Shown: positions 8,954 through 19,833, counted from the first letter of the stretch. The stretch is 64,000 nt of DNA from Pseudomonas sp. (GCA_030699825.1 JAUYKV010000034.1:153342-217341), one strand, 5' to 3'. The notes: generated by a model not told the origin, from the letters alone. Program-made: numbers and translations.

Positions 8954-10105
8954 ATGGCAACCCTCGAACTGCGTAACGTCAACAAGTCCTACGGCAGCGG
9001 CCTGGTGGACACCCTGAAGAACATCGAGATATCGATCGAGTCCGGCGAGTTTCTGATCCTGGTCGGTCCGTCCGGTTGTGGCAAATCGACCCTGATGAAC
9101 TGCATCGCCGGCCTGGAAGACATCAGTGGCGGCGCGATCCTGGTCGACGGCCAGGACATCAGCGGCAAGAGCCCCAAGGATCGCGATATCGCCATGGTCT
9201 TTCAGTCCTATGCGCTGTACCCGACCATGACCGTGCACGGCAACATCGCCTTCGGCCTGAAGATGCGCAAGATGGCCCCGGCGGCCATCGAGGAAGAGGT
9301 GGCGCGGGTGGCCAAACTGCTGCAGATCGAGCACCTGCTCGGGCGCAAGCCCGGCCAGCTGTCCGGTGGCCAGCAGCAGCGCGTGGCCATGGGCCGGGCG
9401 CTGGCGCGACGGCCGAAGATCTATCTGTTCGATGAGCCGCTGTCGAACCTCGACGCCAAGCTACGGGTGGAGATGCGCACCGAGATCAAGCTGATGCACC
9501 AGCGCCTGAAGACCACCACGGTCTACGTCACCCACGACCAGATCGAGGCCATGACCCTGGGCGACAAGGTGGCGGTGATGAAGGACGGCATCATCCAGCA
9601 GTTCGGCACCCCCAAGCAGATCTATAACGACCCGGCCAATCTGTTCGTGGCGAGCTTTATCGGCTCGCCGCCGATGAATTTCATCCCCCTGCGTTTGCAG
9701 CGCCGCGACGGTCAGTTGCTGGCGCTGCTGGATTCGGGTCAGGCGCGTTGCGAACTGCCGCTGGGGGCGATGGAGGCGGGCTTCGAGGATCGCGAAGTGA
9801 TCCTCGGTATCCGTCCCGAGCAGATCCTCCTGGCCACGGATGAGAGCCGCAATCAATCGTCGATTCGCGCCGAGGTCGAGGTCATCGAGCCCACCGGGCC
9901 GGACACCCTGGTGTTCGTCGAACTCAACCAGACCAAGGTGTGCTGCCGCATGGCCCCGGACGATGCGCCGCAGGTGGGGCAATCCCTGGAGTTGCAGTTC
10001 GATCCGGGCAAGGTGCTGTTGTTCGACGCCAAAAGCGGCGAGCGCCTGCTGCCGGGAAGGCCGCAGCCGCTTGAGCACAAGGTGGCTCAGTTGAAGATCG
10101 GCTAA
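8954..10105 (+). CDS. gtsD: Glucose ABC transporter ATPase (MalK/UgpC family)
   Basis: A 383-residue ATPase from the chosen start [18 protein letters not shown] lies 8 bp upstream, and the ATG 12 bp earlier overlaps this ribosome-binding site. Walker A is GPSGCGKST, the Q-loop VFQSYALYP, the signature LSGGQQQR, Walker [13 protein letters not shown] and the H-loop VTHDQ. The C-terminal TOBE region (about 235-370) is typical of sugar importers of the MalK class. It powers uptake through GtsBC. Confidence 0.94.
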   Translation: MATLELRNVNKSYGSGLVDTLKNIEISIESGEFLILVGPSGCGKSTLMNCIAGLEDISGGAILVDGQDISGKSPKDRDIAMVFQSYALYPTMTVHGNIAFGLKMRKMAPAAIEEEVARVAKLLQIEHLLGRKPGQLSGGQQQRVAMGRALARRPKIYLFDEPLSNLDAKLRVEMRTEIKLMHQRLKTTTVYVTHDQIEAMTLGDKVAVMKDGIIQQFGTPKQIYNDPANLFVASFIGSPPMNFIPLRLQRRDGQLLALLDSGQARCELPLGAMEAGFEDREVILGIRPEQILLATDESRNQSSIRAEVEVIEPTGPDTLVFVELNQTKVCCRMAPDDAPQVGQSLELQFDPGKVLLFDAKSGERLLPGRPQPLEHKVAQLKIG

Positions 10106-10226
10106 GTGCCTGGGGTGCGCGGGGCCACCTAGGCCATGCGCACCGCTGCCCAGACCGTTTCGGCGGTCGCTTGACACAATCGCAAATCCTTATGCAGGTC
10201 AGCCTCGGCCCTGGGCTTTGCTGCGC

Positions 10227-10253
10227 GTGGCGCACTCAGCTTGGGTGCGCCAC
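10227..10253. other. Perfect stem-loop in the gtsD-porin spacer
   Basis: GTGGCGCAC and GTGCGCCAC are 9-bp perfect arms around a 9-nt loop. A second hairpin, CCGCCGCTTCGGCGG, follows near 10280-10294. No T-tract follows either, so they are more likely mRNA-processing or repeat structures than terminators. The 230-bp spacer also contains TTGACA near 10172, possibly a separate porin promoter. Confidence 0.4.
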
Positions 10254-10317
10254 GGGCGCCAACGGACTTCACAGAATCCGCCGCTTCGGCGGTTAACCGC
10301 AGCACTTCACACAATAA

Positions 10318-11577
<1,260 letters not shown>

Positions 11578-11642
11578 TCGCCAGGTAAGGGCAGGGCGAT
11601 GCTGCCGGCTAAGCCGCGGCGTTCGCCCGGTACGCCGACAAT

Positions 11643-11678
11643 CCGGCCGGGGGCTGCTGCAGAGCATCCCCCGGCCGG
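11643..11678 (+). terminator. GC-rich hairpin after the porin gene
   Basis: CCGGCCGGGGG and CCCCCGGCCGG form an 11-bp perfect stem with a 14-nt loop, 65 bp after the porin stop. Only GTTGT follows rather than a full T-run, so termination efficiency is uncertain. Confidence 0.5.
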
Positions 11679-11762
11679 GTTGTCTGCGTCGAGGCCGCCA
11701 GTTGCGGTGCCGGCAGCCTGACCTTCGAACCGGGTGCGGCGGTCGTGCTGGAGTTGCAGTGA
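11679..11762 (+). pseudogene. 3' remnant of a D-hexose-6-phosphate mutarotase (aldose 1-epimerase) gene
   Basis: An in-frame stretch of 27 codons ending in TGA reads VVCVEAASCGAGSL then TFEPGAAVVLELQ. This resembles the C-terminus of YeaD-type mutarotases (VCVE-A, then a PG-containing strand). Upstream in the same frame the translation is unrelated and no start exists. In P. putida an aldose-1-epimerase gene sits exactly between the porin gene and hexR, so this looks like the scar of a deletion. The identification rests on a short match plus synteny. Confidence 0.5.
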
Positions 11763-11780
11763 GGGTATGCGCGATTCAGG

Positions 11781-11845
11781 CCGTAGCCCGATGCGATCTG
11801 CGGTTGCGCGGCCCCGGATTGCGCCAGGGCTTATCCGGGCTACGG
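11781..11845. repeat. Palindromic intergenic repeat (CCGTAGCCCG ... CGGGCTACGG)
   Basis: Ten-base perfect inverted arms lie 65 bp apart. Part of the same sequence, ATCCGGGCTACGGG, recurs after eda at about 15797-15810. It fits a short dispersed repeat family. It is located between the mutarotase remnant and the hexR 3' end and might help end both converging transcripts. Confidence 0.5.
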
Positions 11846-11885
11846 GGCCGGCTCCTCGATCGGGTTCAGGGTCTGTGCAATCTAG

Positions 11886-12755
11886 TTACAGCGCTTCCTC
11901 ATCCAGCGGATAGCGGCTGGCGTTGAGGCTTTCCTTGATCTTGCGCAGGTGCGGCTGGAAGTCCACGCCACGGCGCAGGGTCATGCCGGTGGCGAGCACG
12001 TCGAGCACGGTGAGCTGGATAATCCGCGAGGTCATCGGCATGTAGATGTCGGTGTCTTCCGGCAGCGGGATGTTCAGGCTCAGGGTGCTGGCCTTGGCCA
12101 GTGGCGAGTCGGCGGCGGTCAGGCCGAGTACCGAGGCGCCGTTTTCCCGGGCCAGGCGCGCCACTTCCACCAGCTCGCGGGTGCGCCCGGTGTAGGAGAT
12201 GATCACGAACAAGTCGCCGGTGTGCGCCACCGAGGCGAGCATGCGCTGCATCAGCACGTCGGAATGCGCCGTGACCGCCAGGTTGAAGCGGAAGAACTTG
12301 TGCTGCGCATCCAGGGCCACCGAGGCCGAGGCGCCGAGGCCGAAGAAGTGGATCTGCCGGGCCTGGATCAGCAAGTCGACGGCGCGGCTGATCAGCTGCG
12401 GGTCTATGGTCTGGCAGGCGCTGTCCAGCGAGGCGATGGCGCTGCCGAAAATCTTGCGGGTGTAGGCCTCCGGGGCGTCGTCGGCTTCCACCGCACGGCT
12501 GACATAGGCCGCGCCGCTGGCCAGGCTCTGCGCCAGCTGCATCTTCAGCTCGGGGTAGCCGCTGACGCCGAAGGAGCGGCAGAAGCGGTTGACCGTCGGT
12601 TCGCTGACCAGTGCGGCTTGCGCCAGGGAGGCGATACTCAGGCGGGTGGCTTGCTGCGGGTTGCGCAGAATCACCTCGGCGACTTTGCGCTCGGCCTTGT
12701 TCAGGCTGTCGAGCCGGCTCTGGATCTGCTCCAGAAGGTTGCGCGCGTGGTCCAT
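11886..12755 (-). CDS. hexR: HexR transcriptional repressor (RpiR family)
   Basis: A 289-residue regulator with an N-terminal RpiR helix-turn-helix (residues 1-77, [20 protein letters not shown]) and a SIS sugar-phosphate-binding domain (about 120-260, [19 protein letters not shown] and ISYTGRTRE). The start [15 protein letters not shown] was preferred over the ATG two codons upstream because AGGA then sits 6 bp away. HexR represses gap, edd and zwf genes in Pseudomonas and is released by KDPG, the product of Edd. It is divergent from zwf. Confidence 0.95.
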   Translation of the reverse strand: MDHARNLLEQIQSRLDSLNKAERKVAEVILRNPQQATRLSIASLAQAALVSEPTVNRFCRSFGVSGYPELKMQLAQSLASGAAYVSRAVEADDAPEAYTRKIFGSAIASLDSACQTIDPQLISRAVDLLIQARQIHFFGLGASASVALDAQHKFFRFNLAVTAHSDVLMQRMLASVAHTGDLFVIISYTGRTRELVEVARLARENGASVLGLTAADSPLAKASTLSLNIPLPEDTDIYMPMTSRIIQLTVLDVLATGMTLRRGVDFQPHLRKIKESLNASRYPLDEEAL

Positions 12756-12761
12756 TGTCAT

Positions 12762-12926
12762 TCCTTAGCCAGGGCTGAAATTGCTGGCCTATCGTACTGA
12801 TGGGCCCAAGGGGCTACCACTGGTAAGTGTTTTTTAGCAAAATGTTGTTTTTATTACTACATATGGCCTTGATAAAATCCCTGTGACAGGGTATTTCTAG
12901 CTTAACTTGATAAAAGAACAAACATC
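12762..12926. promoter_or_regulatory. hexR-zwf divergent control region with imperfect HexR sites
   Basis: HexR control of zwf is well established in Pseudomonas, but no perfect TTGT-N7/8-ACAA occurs here. Two near matches are TTGATAAAAGAACAA (12907-12921, one mismatch, just before the zwf start) and the half-site TTGTTTTTATTACTACA (12845-12861). A small stem, CCCTGTGACAGGG, lies at about 12880-12892. Confidence 0.5.
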
Positions 12927-14396
12927 ATGCCTTCGATAACCGTTGAATCCTGTACTTTTGCCTTGTTCGGCGCGCTGGGCGATCTGGCCCTGCGCAAGCT
13001 GTTTCCGGCGCTCTATCAGCTCGATCGTGCCGGCCTGCTGCATGCCGATACGCGGATTTTCGCCCTGGCGCGCGAGAATGGCGAGGCGCAACAGCATCTG
13101 GCCAGTATCGGCGAGCACCTGCTGCGCCACGTGCCGGCCGGCGAGGTCGATAAGGTGGTGCTGCAACGCTTCCAGGCGCGCCTCAGCTACCTGACCATGG
13201 ACTTCCTCCAAGGCGACGACTATGACGCGCTGGCCGAGCAGGTCGGCAGCGGCGAACGGGTGATCGCCTATTTCGCCACGCCGGCTTCGGTCTACGGTGG
13301 CATCTGCGCCAACCTGGCGCGGGTCGGCCTGAGCGAGCGGACGCGGGTGGTGCTGGAAAAACCCATCGGCCACGATCTGGAGTCGTCGCGGGCGGTCAAC
13401 GACGCAGTCGCCCAGTATTTCCCGGAAACCCGCATCTACCGCATCGACCATTACCTGGGCAAGGAGACGGTACAGAACCTGATTGCCCTGCGTTTCGCCA
13501 ACAGCCTGTTTGAAACCCAGTGGAACCAGAATCACATCTCCCACGTGGAAATCACCGTGGCGGAGAAGGTCGGCATCGAGGGCCGCTGGGGCTACTTCGA
13601 CCAGGCCGGGCAACTGCGCGACATGATCCAGAATCACCTGCTGCAACTGCTCTGCCTGATCGCCATGGACCCGCCCAGCGAGTTGTCCGCCGACAGCATT
13701 CGCGACGAGAAGGTCAAGGTGCTCAAGGCACTGGAGCCGATCACCGCCGCGCAACTCAGCCGCCAGGTAGTGCGTGGTCAGTACGTGGCCGGCAGCAGCG
13801 ATGGCAAGGCAGTGCCGGGTTATCTGCAAGAGGAAAACTCCAACACCCAGAGCGATACCGAAACCTTCGTCGCCATTCGTGCGGACATTCGCAACTGGCG
13901 CTGGGCCGGCGTGCCGTTCTACCTGCGCACCGGCAAGCGCATGGCGGAAAAAATGTCGCAGATCGTCATCCACTTCAAGGAAACCCCGCACTACATCTTC
14001 GCCCCGGAGCAGCGTCAGTTGATCGGTAACAAGCTGATCATCCGCCTGCAGCCGGACGAGGGCATTGCCCTGCAGGTGATGACCAAGGATCAGGGCCTGG
14101 ACAAGGGCATGCAGTTGCGCAGTCACGCGTTGCAGTTGAATTTTTCCGACACCTACCGCAGCGCACGTATCCCCGATGCCTACGAGCGCTTGCTGCTGGA
14201 AGTGATGCGCGGCAATCAGAACCTGTTCGTGCGCAAGGACGAGATCGAGTGCGCCTGGCTGTGGTGCGACCAGTTGATTGCCGGCTGGAAACAGCTGGGC
14301 GATGCGCCGAAACCCTATGCCGCCGGCACCTGGGGACCGATGGGTTCGATTGCCCTGATCACCCGTGACGGGAGGTCCTGGTATGGCGATCTCTGA
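12927..14396 (+). CDS. zwf: Glucose-6-phosphate 1-dehydrogenase
   Basis: A 489-residue enzyme that oxidises glucose-6-phosphate to 6-phosphogluconolactone with NAD(P). The dinucleotide motif [20 protein letters not shown] is at the N-terminus. The active-site signature RIDHYLGKE is at about residue 172, and [12 protein letters not shown] is near 330. The length is normal. It overlaps pgl by 14 bp, giving a tight zwf-pgl-eda operon under HexR. Confidence 0.97.
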   Translation: MPSITVESCTFALFGALGDLALRKLFPALYQLDRAGLLHADTRIFALARENGEAQQHLASIGEHLLRHVPAGEVDKVVLQRFQARLSYLTMDFLQGDDYDALAEQVGSGERVIAYFATPASVYGGICANLARVGLSERTRVVLEKPIGHDLESSRAVNDAVAQYFPETRIYRIDHYLGKETVQNLIALRFANSLFETQWNQNHISHVEITVAEKVGIEGRWGYFDQAGQLRDMIQNHLLQLLCLIAMDPPSELSADSIRDEKVKVLKALEPITAAQLSRQVVRGQYVAGSSDGKAVPGYLQEENSNTQSDTETFVAIRADIRNWRWAGVPFYLRTGKRMAEKMSQIVIHFKETPHYIFAPEQRQLIGNKLIIRLQPDEGIALQVMTKDQGLDKGMQLRSHALQLNFSDTYRSARIPDAYERLLLEVMRGNQNLFVRKDEIECAWLWCDQLIAGWKQLGDAPKPYAAGTWGPMGSIALITRDGRSWYGDL

Positions 14397-15096
14397 TCTC
14401 GATTTACCGCTGGGGGTGGTGGCGCGCAGCCTGAGCAATCCGGTGCAGCTGGCCAAAGCCCTGGCCCAGGCGGTCGCCGAGGCGTTGCGCGCGGCGATCG
14501 AAATCCAGGGCCAGGCGACCCTGGTGGTGTCCGGTGGGCGTAGCCCGATCGCCTTCTTCGAGCAACTGGCGCAGCAGCCGCTGGACTGGGCGCAGGTGGT
14601 GATCAGCCTGGCGGACGAGCGCTGGGTGCCGGTCGCCCACCCTGACAGCAACGAAGGCCTGGTGCGCCGCCATTTGCTCCGCGGACCGGCCGCAGCGGCA
14701 CGCTTTGTCGGCCTGTACCAGCCGGCAGCCAACCTGGAACAGGCGGCGCTGAAGGCCGACCAGGCCCTGGCCGAGTTGCCGCCGATTGACGTGCTGGTGC
14801 TGGGCATGGGCGACGACGGTCATACCGCCTCGCTGTTCCCCAACAGCCCGAATCTGCACGATGCCTTGCAGGCCGACTGCCCGCGCCGCTGTCTGCCGAT
14901 GCTGGCGCCCAGCGTGCCGCATCAGCGCCTGAGCCTGACCTTGCCGTTGCTGACCTCTGCACGTTTGCCGCTACTGGCCCTGCAGGGTCAAGGCAAGCTT
15001 GCGACCCTGGCCGCTGCCCTGGTTGCAGGCGAGGTGGCGAACATGCCGGTGCGCGCGCTCTTACATTCCCCCCTCGAGATTTACTGGTGCCCCTAG
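14383..15096 (+). CDS. pgl: 6-Phosphogluconolactonase
   Basis: A 237-residue DevB/Pgl-family protein hydrolysing 6-phosphogluconolactone to 6-phosphogluconate. Visible motifs are [35 protein letters not shown] and [15 protein letters not shown]. The start [13 protein letters not shown] was chosen because GGAGG stands 7 bp upstream; an in-frame ATG 18 bp earlier lacks this. It overlaps the end of zwf. Confidence 0.95.
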   Translation: MAISDLDLPLGVVARSLSNPVQLAKALAQAVAEALRAAIEIQGQATLVVSGGRSPIAFFEQLAQQPLDWAQVVISLADERWVPVAHPDSNEGLVRRHLLRGPAAAARFVGLYQPAANLEQAALKADQALAELPPIDVLVLGMGDDGHTASLFPNSPNLHDALQADCPRRCLPMLAPSVPHQRLSLTLPLLTSARLPLLALQGQGKLATLAAALVAGEVANMPVRALLHSPLEIYWCP

Positions 15097-15115
15097 GGCC
15101 GAAGGACCAGCCGAT

Positions 15116-15787
15116 ATGACGACCAACGACCAAAGCCCGCAGGCCCGCATGGCTGCAAAAATCGCCCAGATCGACAGCTTCTGCGCCCGTGCGCGGATCA
15201 TGCCGGTGATCACCATCGCCCGCGAGGCGGACATCCTGCCATTGGCCGATGCCCTGGCGGCCGGCGGTCTGAGCGTGCTGGAAATCACCCTGCGCTCGGC
15301 CCACGGCCTGACCGCCATTCGCCTGCTGCGTGAGCAGCGGCCCGAACTCTGTGTCGGCGCCGGTACCGTGCTCGACCTGCAGATGCTCGCCGCCGCCGAG
15401 GAGGCCGGGGCGCAGTTCATCGTCACCCCCGGTTCCACTGCCGAACTGCTCAAGGCCAGCCTGGACAGCACGGTGCCAATGCTGCCCGGCACCAGCAGTG
15501 CCTCGGACATCATGCTCGGCTATGCCCTCGGCTACCGCCGCTTCAAGCTGTTCCCCGCGGAAGTCTGCGGCGGCACGGCGGCGCTCAAGGCCCTCGGTGG
15601 TCCCTTCGGCGATGTGCGGTTCTGCCCCACCGGCGGCATCAACCCCGACAACCTGCAGCGCTACATGGCGCTGGCCAACGTGATGTGCGTCGGTGGCACC
15701 TGGATGTTCGACAGTGAGTGGGTCAAGCATGGCGATTGGGCGCGTATTCAGCAGTGCAGCGCCGAGGCTCTGCAGTTGCTGGACTGA
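15116..15787 (+). CDS. eda: KDPG aldolase (2-dehydro-3-deoxy-phosphogluconate aldolase)
   Basis: A 223-residue class I aldolase splitting KDPG into pyruvate and glyceraldehyde-3-phosphate, the last Entner-Doudoroff step. Motifs include MPVITI, LEITLRS with the catalytic Glu, VGAGTV, FIVTPG and FKLFPAE with the Schiff-base Lys, and FCPTGGI. The start MTTNDQSPQARMAAK lies 19 bp after pgl; the longer in-frame extension lies inside pgl and is rejected. It is the last gene of the operon. Confidence 0.96.
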   Translation: MTTNDQSPQARMAAKIAQIDSFCARARIMPVITIAREADILPLADALAAGGLSVLEITLRSAHGLTAIRLLREQRPELCVGAGTVLDLQMLAAAEEAGAQFIVTPGSTAELLKASLDSTVPMLPGTSSASDIMLGYALGYRRFKLFPAEVCGGTAALKALGGPFGDVRFCPTGGINPDNLQRYMALANVMCVGGTWMFDSEWVKHGDWARIQQCSAEALQLLD

Positions 15788-15806
15788 TGCGGTTGCATCC
15801 GGGCTA

Positions 15807-15830
15807 CGGGCGTTCGCCCGACTTCTTATT
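15807..15830 (+). terminator. Rho-independent terminator after eda
   Basis: CGGGCG-TT-CGCCCG forms a compact hairpin followed by ACTTCTTATT. It lies 20 bp after the eda stop and just before the next gene, so it probably ends zwf-pgl-eda transcription. Confidence 0.65.
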
Positions 15831-15843
15831 GGAATCCGCTAGC

Positions 15844-16707
15844 ATGAATCCGCCACCGATCGAGCAGCCCCTGCTGCTCGGCATGATGCGCCTGCTCGAT
15901 TATCCCGAGCTGGCTACCCCGCAGGCCCTGCTGGGCTTTGTCGAGCGCTGCGTCGAGCAGGGCTTGAATGCGTTCGATCACGCCAATATCTATGGCCTGG
16001 GCCAGTGCGAAGCGCACTTCGGCGCGGCCTTGCGCCTGCGCCCGCAATTGCGCGACCAACTGCAACTGATCAGCAAGGCTGATATTGTGCCGGCGGCGCT
16101 GGACGGCTCGCGCTGGCAGGTCAAACACTACAACAGCGGGGCGGCCTACCTGACCGCCGCGGTCGAGGCTTCGCTGGCGCGACTGGGCGTCGAGCGCCTG
16201 GATGGCTTTCTCCTGCATCGTCCCGATCCGCTGCTGTGCGCCGACGAAGTGGTGCGCGCCCTGCAAGCCCTGGTCGAGAGCGGCAAGGTCGGCTGGCTGG
16301 GGCTGTCCAACGCCGCGCCGCTGCACTGGCAAAGCCTGGGCCGCGAGCTGCCGCTACGCTGCAACCAGATCGAACTGTCGCTGCTGGCGCAACAAAGCGC
16401 CTGGGATGGTCAGTTGCAGGCCATGCAGGCCGATGGCTTGCAAGTGCTGGCCTGGTCGCCGTTGGCCGGCGGGGCTTTTCCCCCGGCCTTGCAGCAGGCC
16501 CTGGCCGAGGTGGCTGGCGTCTTGCAGGCTACCCCCAATCAGGTCGCCCTGGCCTGGTTGCGCCGTTTGCCGGGCAGTCCGCGGCCGATCCTCGGCAGCC
16601 TGCGCTGGTCGCGGATCGAAGAGGCATTGCATGGTGCGGCGCTGCAACTGGACGCGCCGACCTGGTTCTACCTGGCCGAAGCGGCGCGCGGGCACAAGGT
16701 GCCCTGA
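15844..16707 (+). CDS. Aldo/keto reductase family oxidoreductase (YdhF-like)
   Basis: A 287-residue TIM-barrel NAD(P)H oxidoreductase. Residues near 45-58 read FDHANIYGLGQCE, with the catalytic Asp and Tyr of the AKR family. The later Lys (LISKAD) and His (FLLHRPDPL) complete the tetrad. The C-terminal cofactor region includes GSLRWSRIEEAL. MNPPPIEQPLLLG was chosen as the start because it follows the eda terminator; the frame extends upstream into eda. The substrate is unknown. Confidence 0.85.
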   Translation: MNPPPIEQPLLLGMMRLLDYPELATPQALLGFVERCVEQGLNAFDHANIYGLGQCEAHFGAALRLRPQLRDQLQLISKADIVPAALDGSRWQVKHYNSGAAYLTAAVEASLARLGVERLDGFLLHRPDPLLCADEVVRALQALVESGKVGWLGLSNAAPLHWQSLGRELPLRCNQIELSLLAQQSAWDGQLQAMQADGLQVLAWSPLAGGAFPPALQQALAEVAGVLQATPNQVALAWLRRLPGSPRPILGSLRWSRIEEALHGAALQLDAPTWFYLAEAARGHKVP

Positions 16708-16770
16708 CGGTTCCTCCTGTCAGGCTAAAAATTACCCGCTTTTATATATAGAAATTAAATCCACGCTGAG

Positions 16771-16836
16771 CCTTGTAGGAGCTGCTTCAGCTGCGATGGC
16801 GGACAAGGTCCGCCCCACAAGCAACAGCATCGCGCC
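16771..16836. repeat. REP-type direct repeat, copy 1
   Basis: CCTTGTAGGAGCTGCTTCAG begins a 66-bp unit containing the REP-like stem GAGCTGCTTCAGCTGC and a second stem GGCGGACAAGGTCCGCC. The same unit recurs 193 bp downstream with one mismatch over about 65 bp. The spacer between copies contains further fragments of the same type in inverted orientation (CCACCTCCTACAA). Confidence 0.8.
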
Positions 16837-16963
16837 GGGATCACGGAACGCCGCCCGGACCCTACTACAACAGCAGACAGCGCATTCCTCCGCTCGATGG
16901 GTATCGCTGCGCTCAAGCCTACGCGGCCCGCCACCTCCTACAAAAGCAGCAGACACCGCATTC

Positions 16964-17028
16964 CCTTGTAGGAGCTGCTTCAGCTGCGATGGCGGACAAG
17001 GTCCGCCCCATAAGCAACAGCATCGCGC
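16964..17028. repeat. REP-type direct repeat, copy 2 (truncates the neighbouring gene)
   Basis: The second copy of the 65-bp REP unit, with CAC replaced by CAT near position 17010. Its right edge is fused directly to the coding sequence of the minus-strand transporter fragment, so the repeat now supplies that frame's C-terminal residues. Confidence 0.8.
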
Positions 17029-17401
17029 GCGGTACATCGCCGCCGCCCAGCTGGGTGAAGGTGATGAACCAGTCGGCGCAAGGCACCAGCAACACCAGCA
17101 GCACCCCTACGCGCAGCACCGGGTCATCCGGCAACCAGTGCAACAGGCCCCAGACCAGCAGCGGCACCAGCAGGAAGTTGCCGACCAGCAAGGCGCTGAT
17201 GAAGCGTCTGTCGGCGCAGGCCTCACGCAGGTGCAGCAGCGGCACCTGCACGAAGGTCGCATAGAGCAACAGCAGCAGTGTCGGCCACAGCATGGCTTGG
17301 GTCGGGGCGAGGCCTGGTAGCAGGCAGCCGAGCAGCAGCCCGGCGCTGATGGCCGTCAGGTAAACCCAGACTTGACGACGTTCCAGTGTCAGACGATCCA
17401 A
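17029..17401 (-). pseudogene. Truncated arsenite (ACR3) / bile acid:Na+ symporter-family transporter
   Basis: About 124 genuine N-terminal residues remain, starting from a TTG. Membrane segments near 13-33, 36-55, 68-90 and 95-112 end with PCADWFITFTQLGGGD. This Cys-containing helix is typical of ACR3-like carriers, which are normally over 300 residues. Immediately after GGGDVP the sequence becomes the REP repeat, and the frame runs on through repeat-derived residues to a stop near 16919. The second half of the carrier is absent. It is probably non-functional. Confidence 0.65.
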
Positions 17402-17539
17402 TGCGGTGGTTCCGTAGGTTCAGGCGATCGCGTGCAACCAGAGGTCGGTCAGGCACCAGCGGTTTGGCCGTGCCAGCATAGACGGACTCTTGCGCTAGAT
17501 CATCGCGGTTGAAGAGAGGGCCGGCGCAGCCCCGGGCGC

Positions 17540-18448
17540 CTATTCGACAGCCGAGTCCGCCTGCTGGCGCTGGATTTCCTTGCGCTTCATGCTGAGGTAC
17601 TGGTCGCGTTCGAGTTCGTGCAACTGCGCCGGGTACTGTTCGACAGCGGTTTGCCAATGATCCAGACGCTTCTCGAACTGCTCCGCTGGCGGCGCCGACA
17701 ACGCACTCAAGTAGGCCTCGATCGCCAGGTAGTAACGCATGGTGTTGCGCTCGATCACGCCGCGCATGCCATCGATGTAGACGGGCTGACCCTCGGCGTT
17801 GCGGGCGACGATGCTGAAACCCACTTTGTCCCGTCCCAGGGTCGTCAGGTAGCCCTGTGTGGCCACGCGGGCCGCTACGCCGTAAGCATAGGAGTAGGAC
17901 AGGTGCAGGAAGCTGCGCCGGTCATCGAGGGCCACCACTTCGAGCTTGATGCGGTAGCGGCTGGTGCCCAGCGGCCCCTCCTTGGCATCCAGCCGCACCT
18001 GAAGGAAGTCGGGTGTCGCCGATGCGACCCGGTAGGCAAACTCGAACAGGTAGGCATCGGCCAGTGTCTGCTCGAACTTGCGGCCGATATTCAGGCGCAG
18101 AACATCACCCTCCGGACTCGATGCAACGCGGCAGCTTTTCACATTCAGGTGCAGGATGAGGATATCGCACCAGTACGCGCTGCCTTGCAATGCCGTACCG
18201 CCCAAGGCGTAGGGCTGCTCGATCACCGCGTAGATATCGCCTTGCAACGCGTCTTCTGTTTGCCGGGATTCGAGATGCAACGGGCGTTGGAACGGGTTGT
18301 CGCCGAGCTGTTCAGTCAGTGCGGCATGCCGGGCCTTGAGCGCCTCGGCGTCCTCTGCGTAGGCCGGCGCCGCGAGTAGCAGGGCCACCAGCATGGCCGC
18401 GCCAAGCCACTGCAAACAGCCTGCGCCGGCTGGCAGCAAACGCCTCAC
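17540..18448 (-). CDS. Exported protein of unknown function, coupled to the PLD gene
   Basis: A 302-residue protein. The chosen start is the GTG whose bases overlap the upstream TGA (GTGA), the common coupled arrangement. A signal peptide with hydrophobic core AAMLVALLLAAPAYA ends near residue 35. The mature part holds a Cys pair (YWCDILI, VKSCRV) and predicted beta-rich segments (YRIKLEVVALDDRRSFLHLSY), ending in a charged helix (SMKRKEIQRQQ). I do not recognise a domain. Co-transcription with the lipoprotein phospholipase-D-like gene suggests an envelope role. Confidence 0.75.
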   Translation of the reverse strand: MRRLLPAGAGCLQWLGAAMLVALLLAAPAYAEDAEALKARHAALTEQLGDNPFQRPLHLESRQTEDALQGDIYAVIEQPYALGGTALQGSAYWCDILILHLNVKSCRVASSPEGDVLRLNIGRKFEQTLADAYLFEFAYRVASATPDFLQVRLDAKEGPLGTSRYRIKLEVVALDDRRSFLHLSYSYAYGVAARVATQGYLTTLGRDKVGFSIVARNAEGQPVYIDGMRGVIERNTMRYYLAIEAYLSALSAPPAEQFEKRLDHWQTAVEQYPAQLHELERDQYLSMKRKEIQRQQADSAVE

Positions 18449-19833
18449 AGCCAGTACTCCCACAGGCGTCCGAGCAATTCCTTGACCCGCGCGTCGAGGG
18501 GACGACGGCGCCATTGTTCCAGGCTGATCTGCTCCGATTTCTCCAGGTCGGCGACAAAGGCCGCGCGCATCTTGTCGCCGAAATCCGTGCCGAGCACCAC
18601 CGCATTGACCTCCTGGTTGTGCAGAAAACTGCGCCAGTCGAGGTTGGTCGAGCCGACGGTCGACCAGACTCCGTCGATCACCGCGGTCTTCACATGCAGC
18701 AAGGCATCGCGGCGCTGGTGCAGCTTGACTCCGGCCTTCAGCAACTCGCTGTAGTAGGCGCGGCCGGCATGCAAGACCAGCCAGGAATCGCTGCTGCTGG
18801 GCAGGATCAGCTGCACGTCGACGCCGCGCGCCGCCGCCTGCTTGAGGGCCGCGAGCAGCTGCGGGTCGGGCACGAAGTAGGCGTTGGTCAGCCAGATCTC
18901 GCTTTGTGCGCTGCGCAGTGCCGAGATCAGGGTGACGTAGATCAGGCTGTAGGGATCGTCCGGCGAGCTGCCGACGGCGCGTACCACATCGTTACCCGGG
19001 TGTTGGCTGGTCGGGAAGTAATCGCGTGGTATGAGGGCGTTGCCTTGCTGTTTTTCCCAGGTCTCGATGAACAGCTTTTGCAGCTCGCCGACCACCGGGC
19101 CTTCGAGCTGCAGGTGGGTGTCGCGCCAGGGTAGCGCTGCGCCGGGACGTTCGCCCGACTGCTGGCTGAAGGAGCCGCCGGAATAGACGCTGCTGATGTT
19201 GACGCCGCCGAGGAAGGCGACGCGCCCATCGATGATCAGCAGCTTGCGGTGGTCGCGCTGGTTCACCGTCCAGCCGGCCTTGGCGGTCAGCGGGTTGACC
19301 GGGTTGAACTCCAGCACCTGGATACCGACCGCGCTGAGGCGGGTGAAGAACTGGGTCGGTGTGCCGAGGGTGCCGACGCTGTCGCGGATCAGGTTGACCT
19401 GCACACCGGCCAGTTGCTTGGCGATCAACGCATCGGCGAAGCGCTGGCCGACTTCGTCATCGTCGAGAATGTAGGTTTCCAGGTTGATGTGGTCCTGTGC
19501 GGTGTCGATCGCATCGATCATCGCCTGATAGGTGTCGGGGCCGTCCTGCAGCAGTTCGACCTTGTTGCTGGTAGTCAGGGGGCTGCCGACGATGGCTTCT
19601 TCGACTGCCAGGTGCAGGTCGAAGATATTGGTCTCGGCGCCGCGCGCCTGCAGCCGATCGAGAATGGCCTTGCTGCGCGTGGCCGAGAGTGGTCCGTGGG
19701 GCCCGTCGAGCTGCACCGGCGCTGCATCGGGGCGCGCCATATCGGGCGTGAGGGTCGGCAATGAACTGCAGACGCTCAGCGCCAGGCAGAGGATCACCAC
19801 GATACCCAGCTTCCAGCAATAGGCTGCTTGCAT
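18445..19833 (-). CDS. Phospholipase D / cardiolipin synthase-like lipoprotein
   Basis: A 462-residue protein. The start MQAAYCWKLG is preceded by GGGAGG 7 bp upstream. The signal sequence ends in the lipobox LSVC, so the mature protein is predicted to be lipid-anchored. Two HKD motifs are complete: DHRKLLIIDGRVAFLGGVN near 210 and LHVKTAVIDGVWSTVGSTN near 390. These are the catalytic sites of PLD-family phosphatidyltransferases. A lipoprotein location differs from the two-TM cardiolipin synthase ClsA. The substrate is not known. Confidence 0.87.
   Translation of the reverse strand: MQAAYCWKLGIVVILCLALSVCSSLPTLTPDMARPDAAPVQLDGPHGPLSATRSKAILDRLQARGAETNIFDLHLAVEEAIVGSPLTTSNKVELLQDGPDTYQAMIDAIDTAQDHINLETYILDDDEVGQRFADALIAKQLAGVQVNLIRDSVGTLGTPTQFFTRLSAVGIQVLEFNPVNPLTAKAGWTVNQRDHRKLLIIDGRVAFLGGVNISSVYSGGSFSQQSGERPGAALPWRDTHLQLEGPVVGELQKLFIETWEKQQGNALIPRDYFPTSQHPGNDVVRAVGSSPDDPYSLIYVTLISALRSAQSEIWLTNAYFVPDPQLLAALKQAAARGVDVQLILPSSSDSWLVLHAGRAYYSELLKAGVKLHQRRDALLHVKTAVIDGVWSTVGSTNLDWRSFLHNQEVNAVVLGTDFGDKMRAAFVADLEKSEQISLEQWRRRPLDARVKELLGRLWEYWL

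Noticed and set aside
12897..14807. A 636-codon open frame on the minus strand
   Set aside because: It lies opposite zwf and pgl, whose motifs are unmistakable. Its translation has no domain.
16771..17028. Direct repeats considered as a possible CRISPR array
   Set aside because: Only two copies, each self-complementary with REP cores, a long spacer containing further repeat fragments, and no cas genes.
18312..18605. Short alternate-frame ORFs in the PLD region (both strands)
   Set aside because: They lie within coding sequence with HKD motifs in another frame and have no support of their own.
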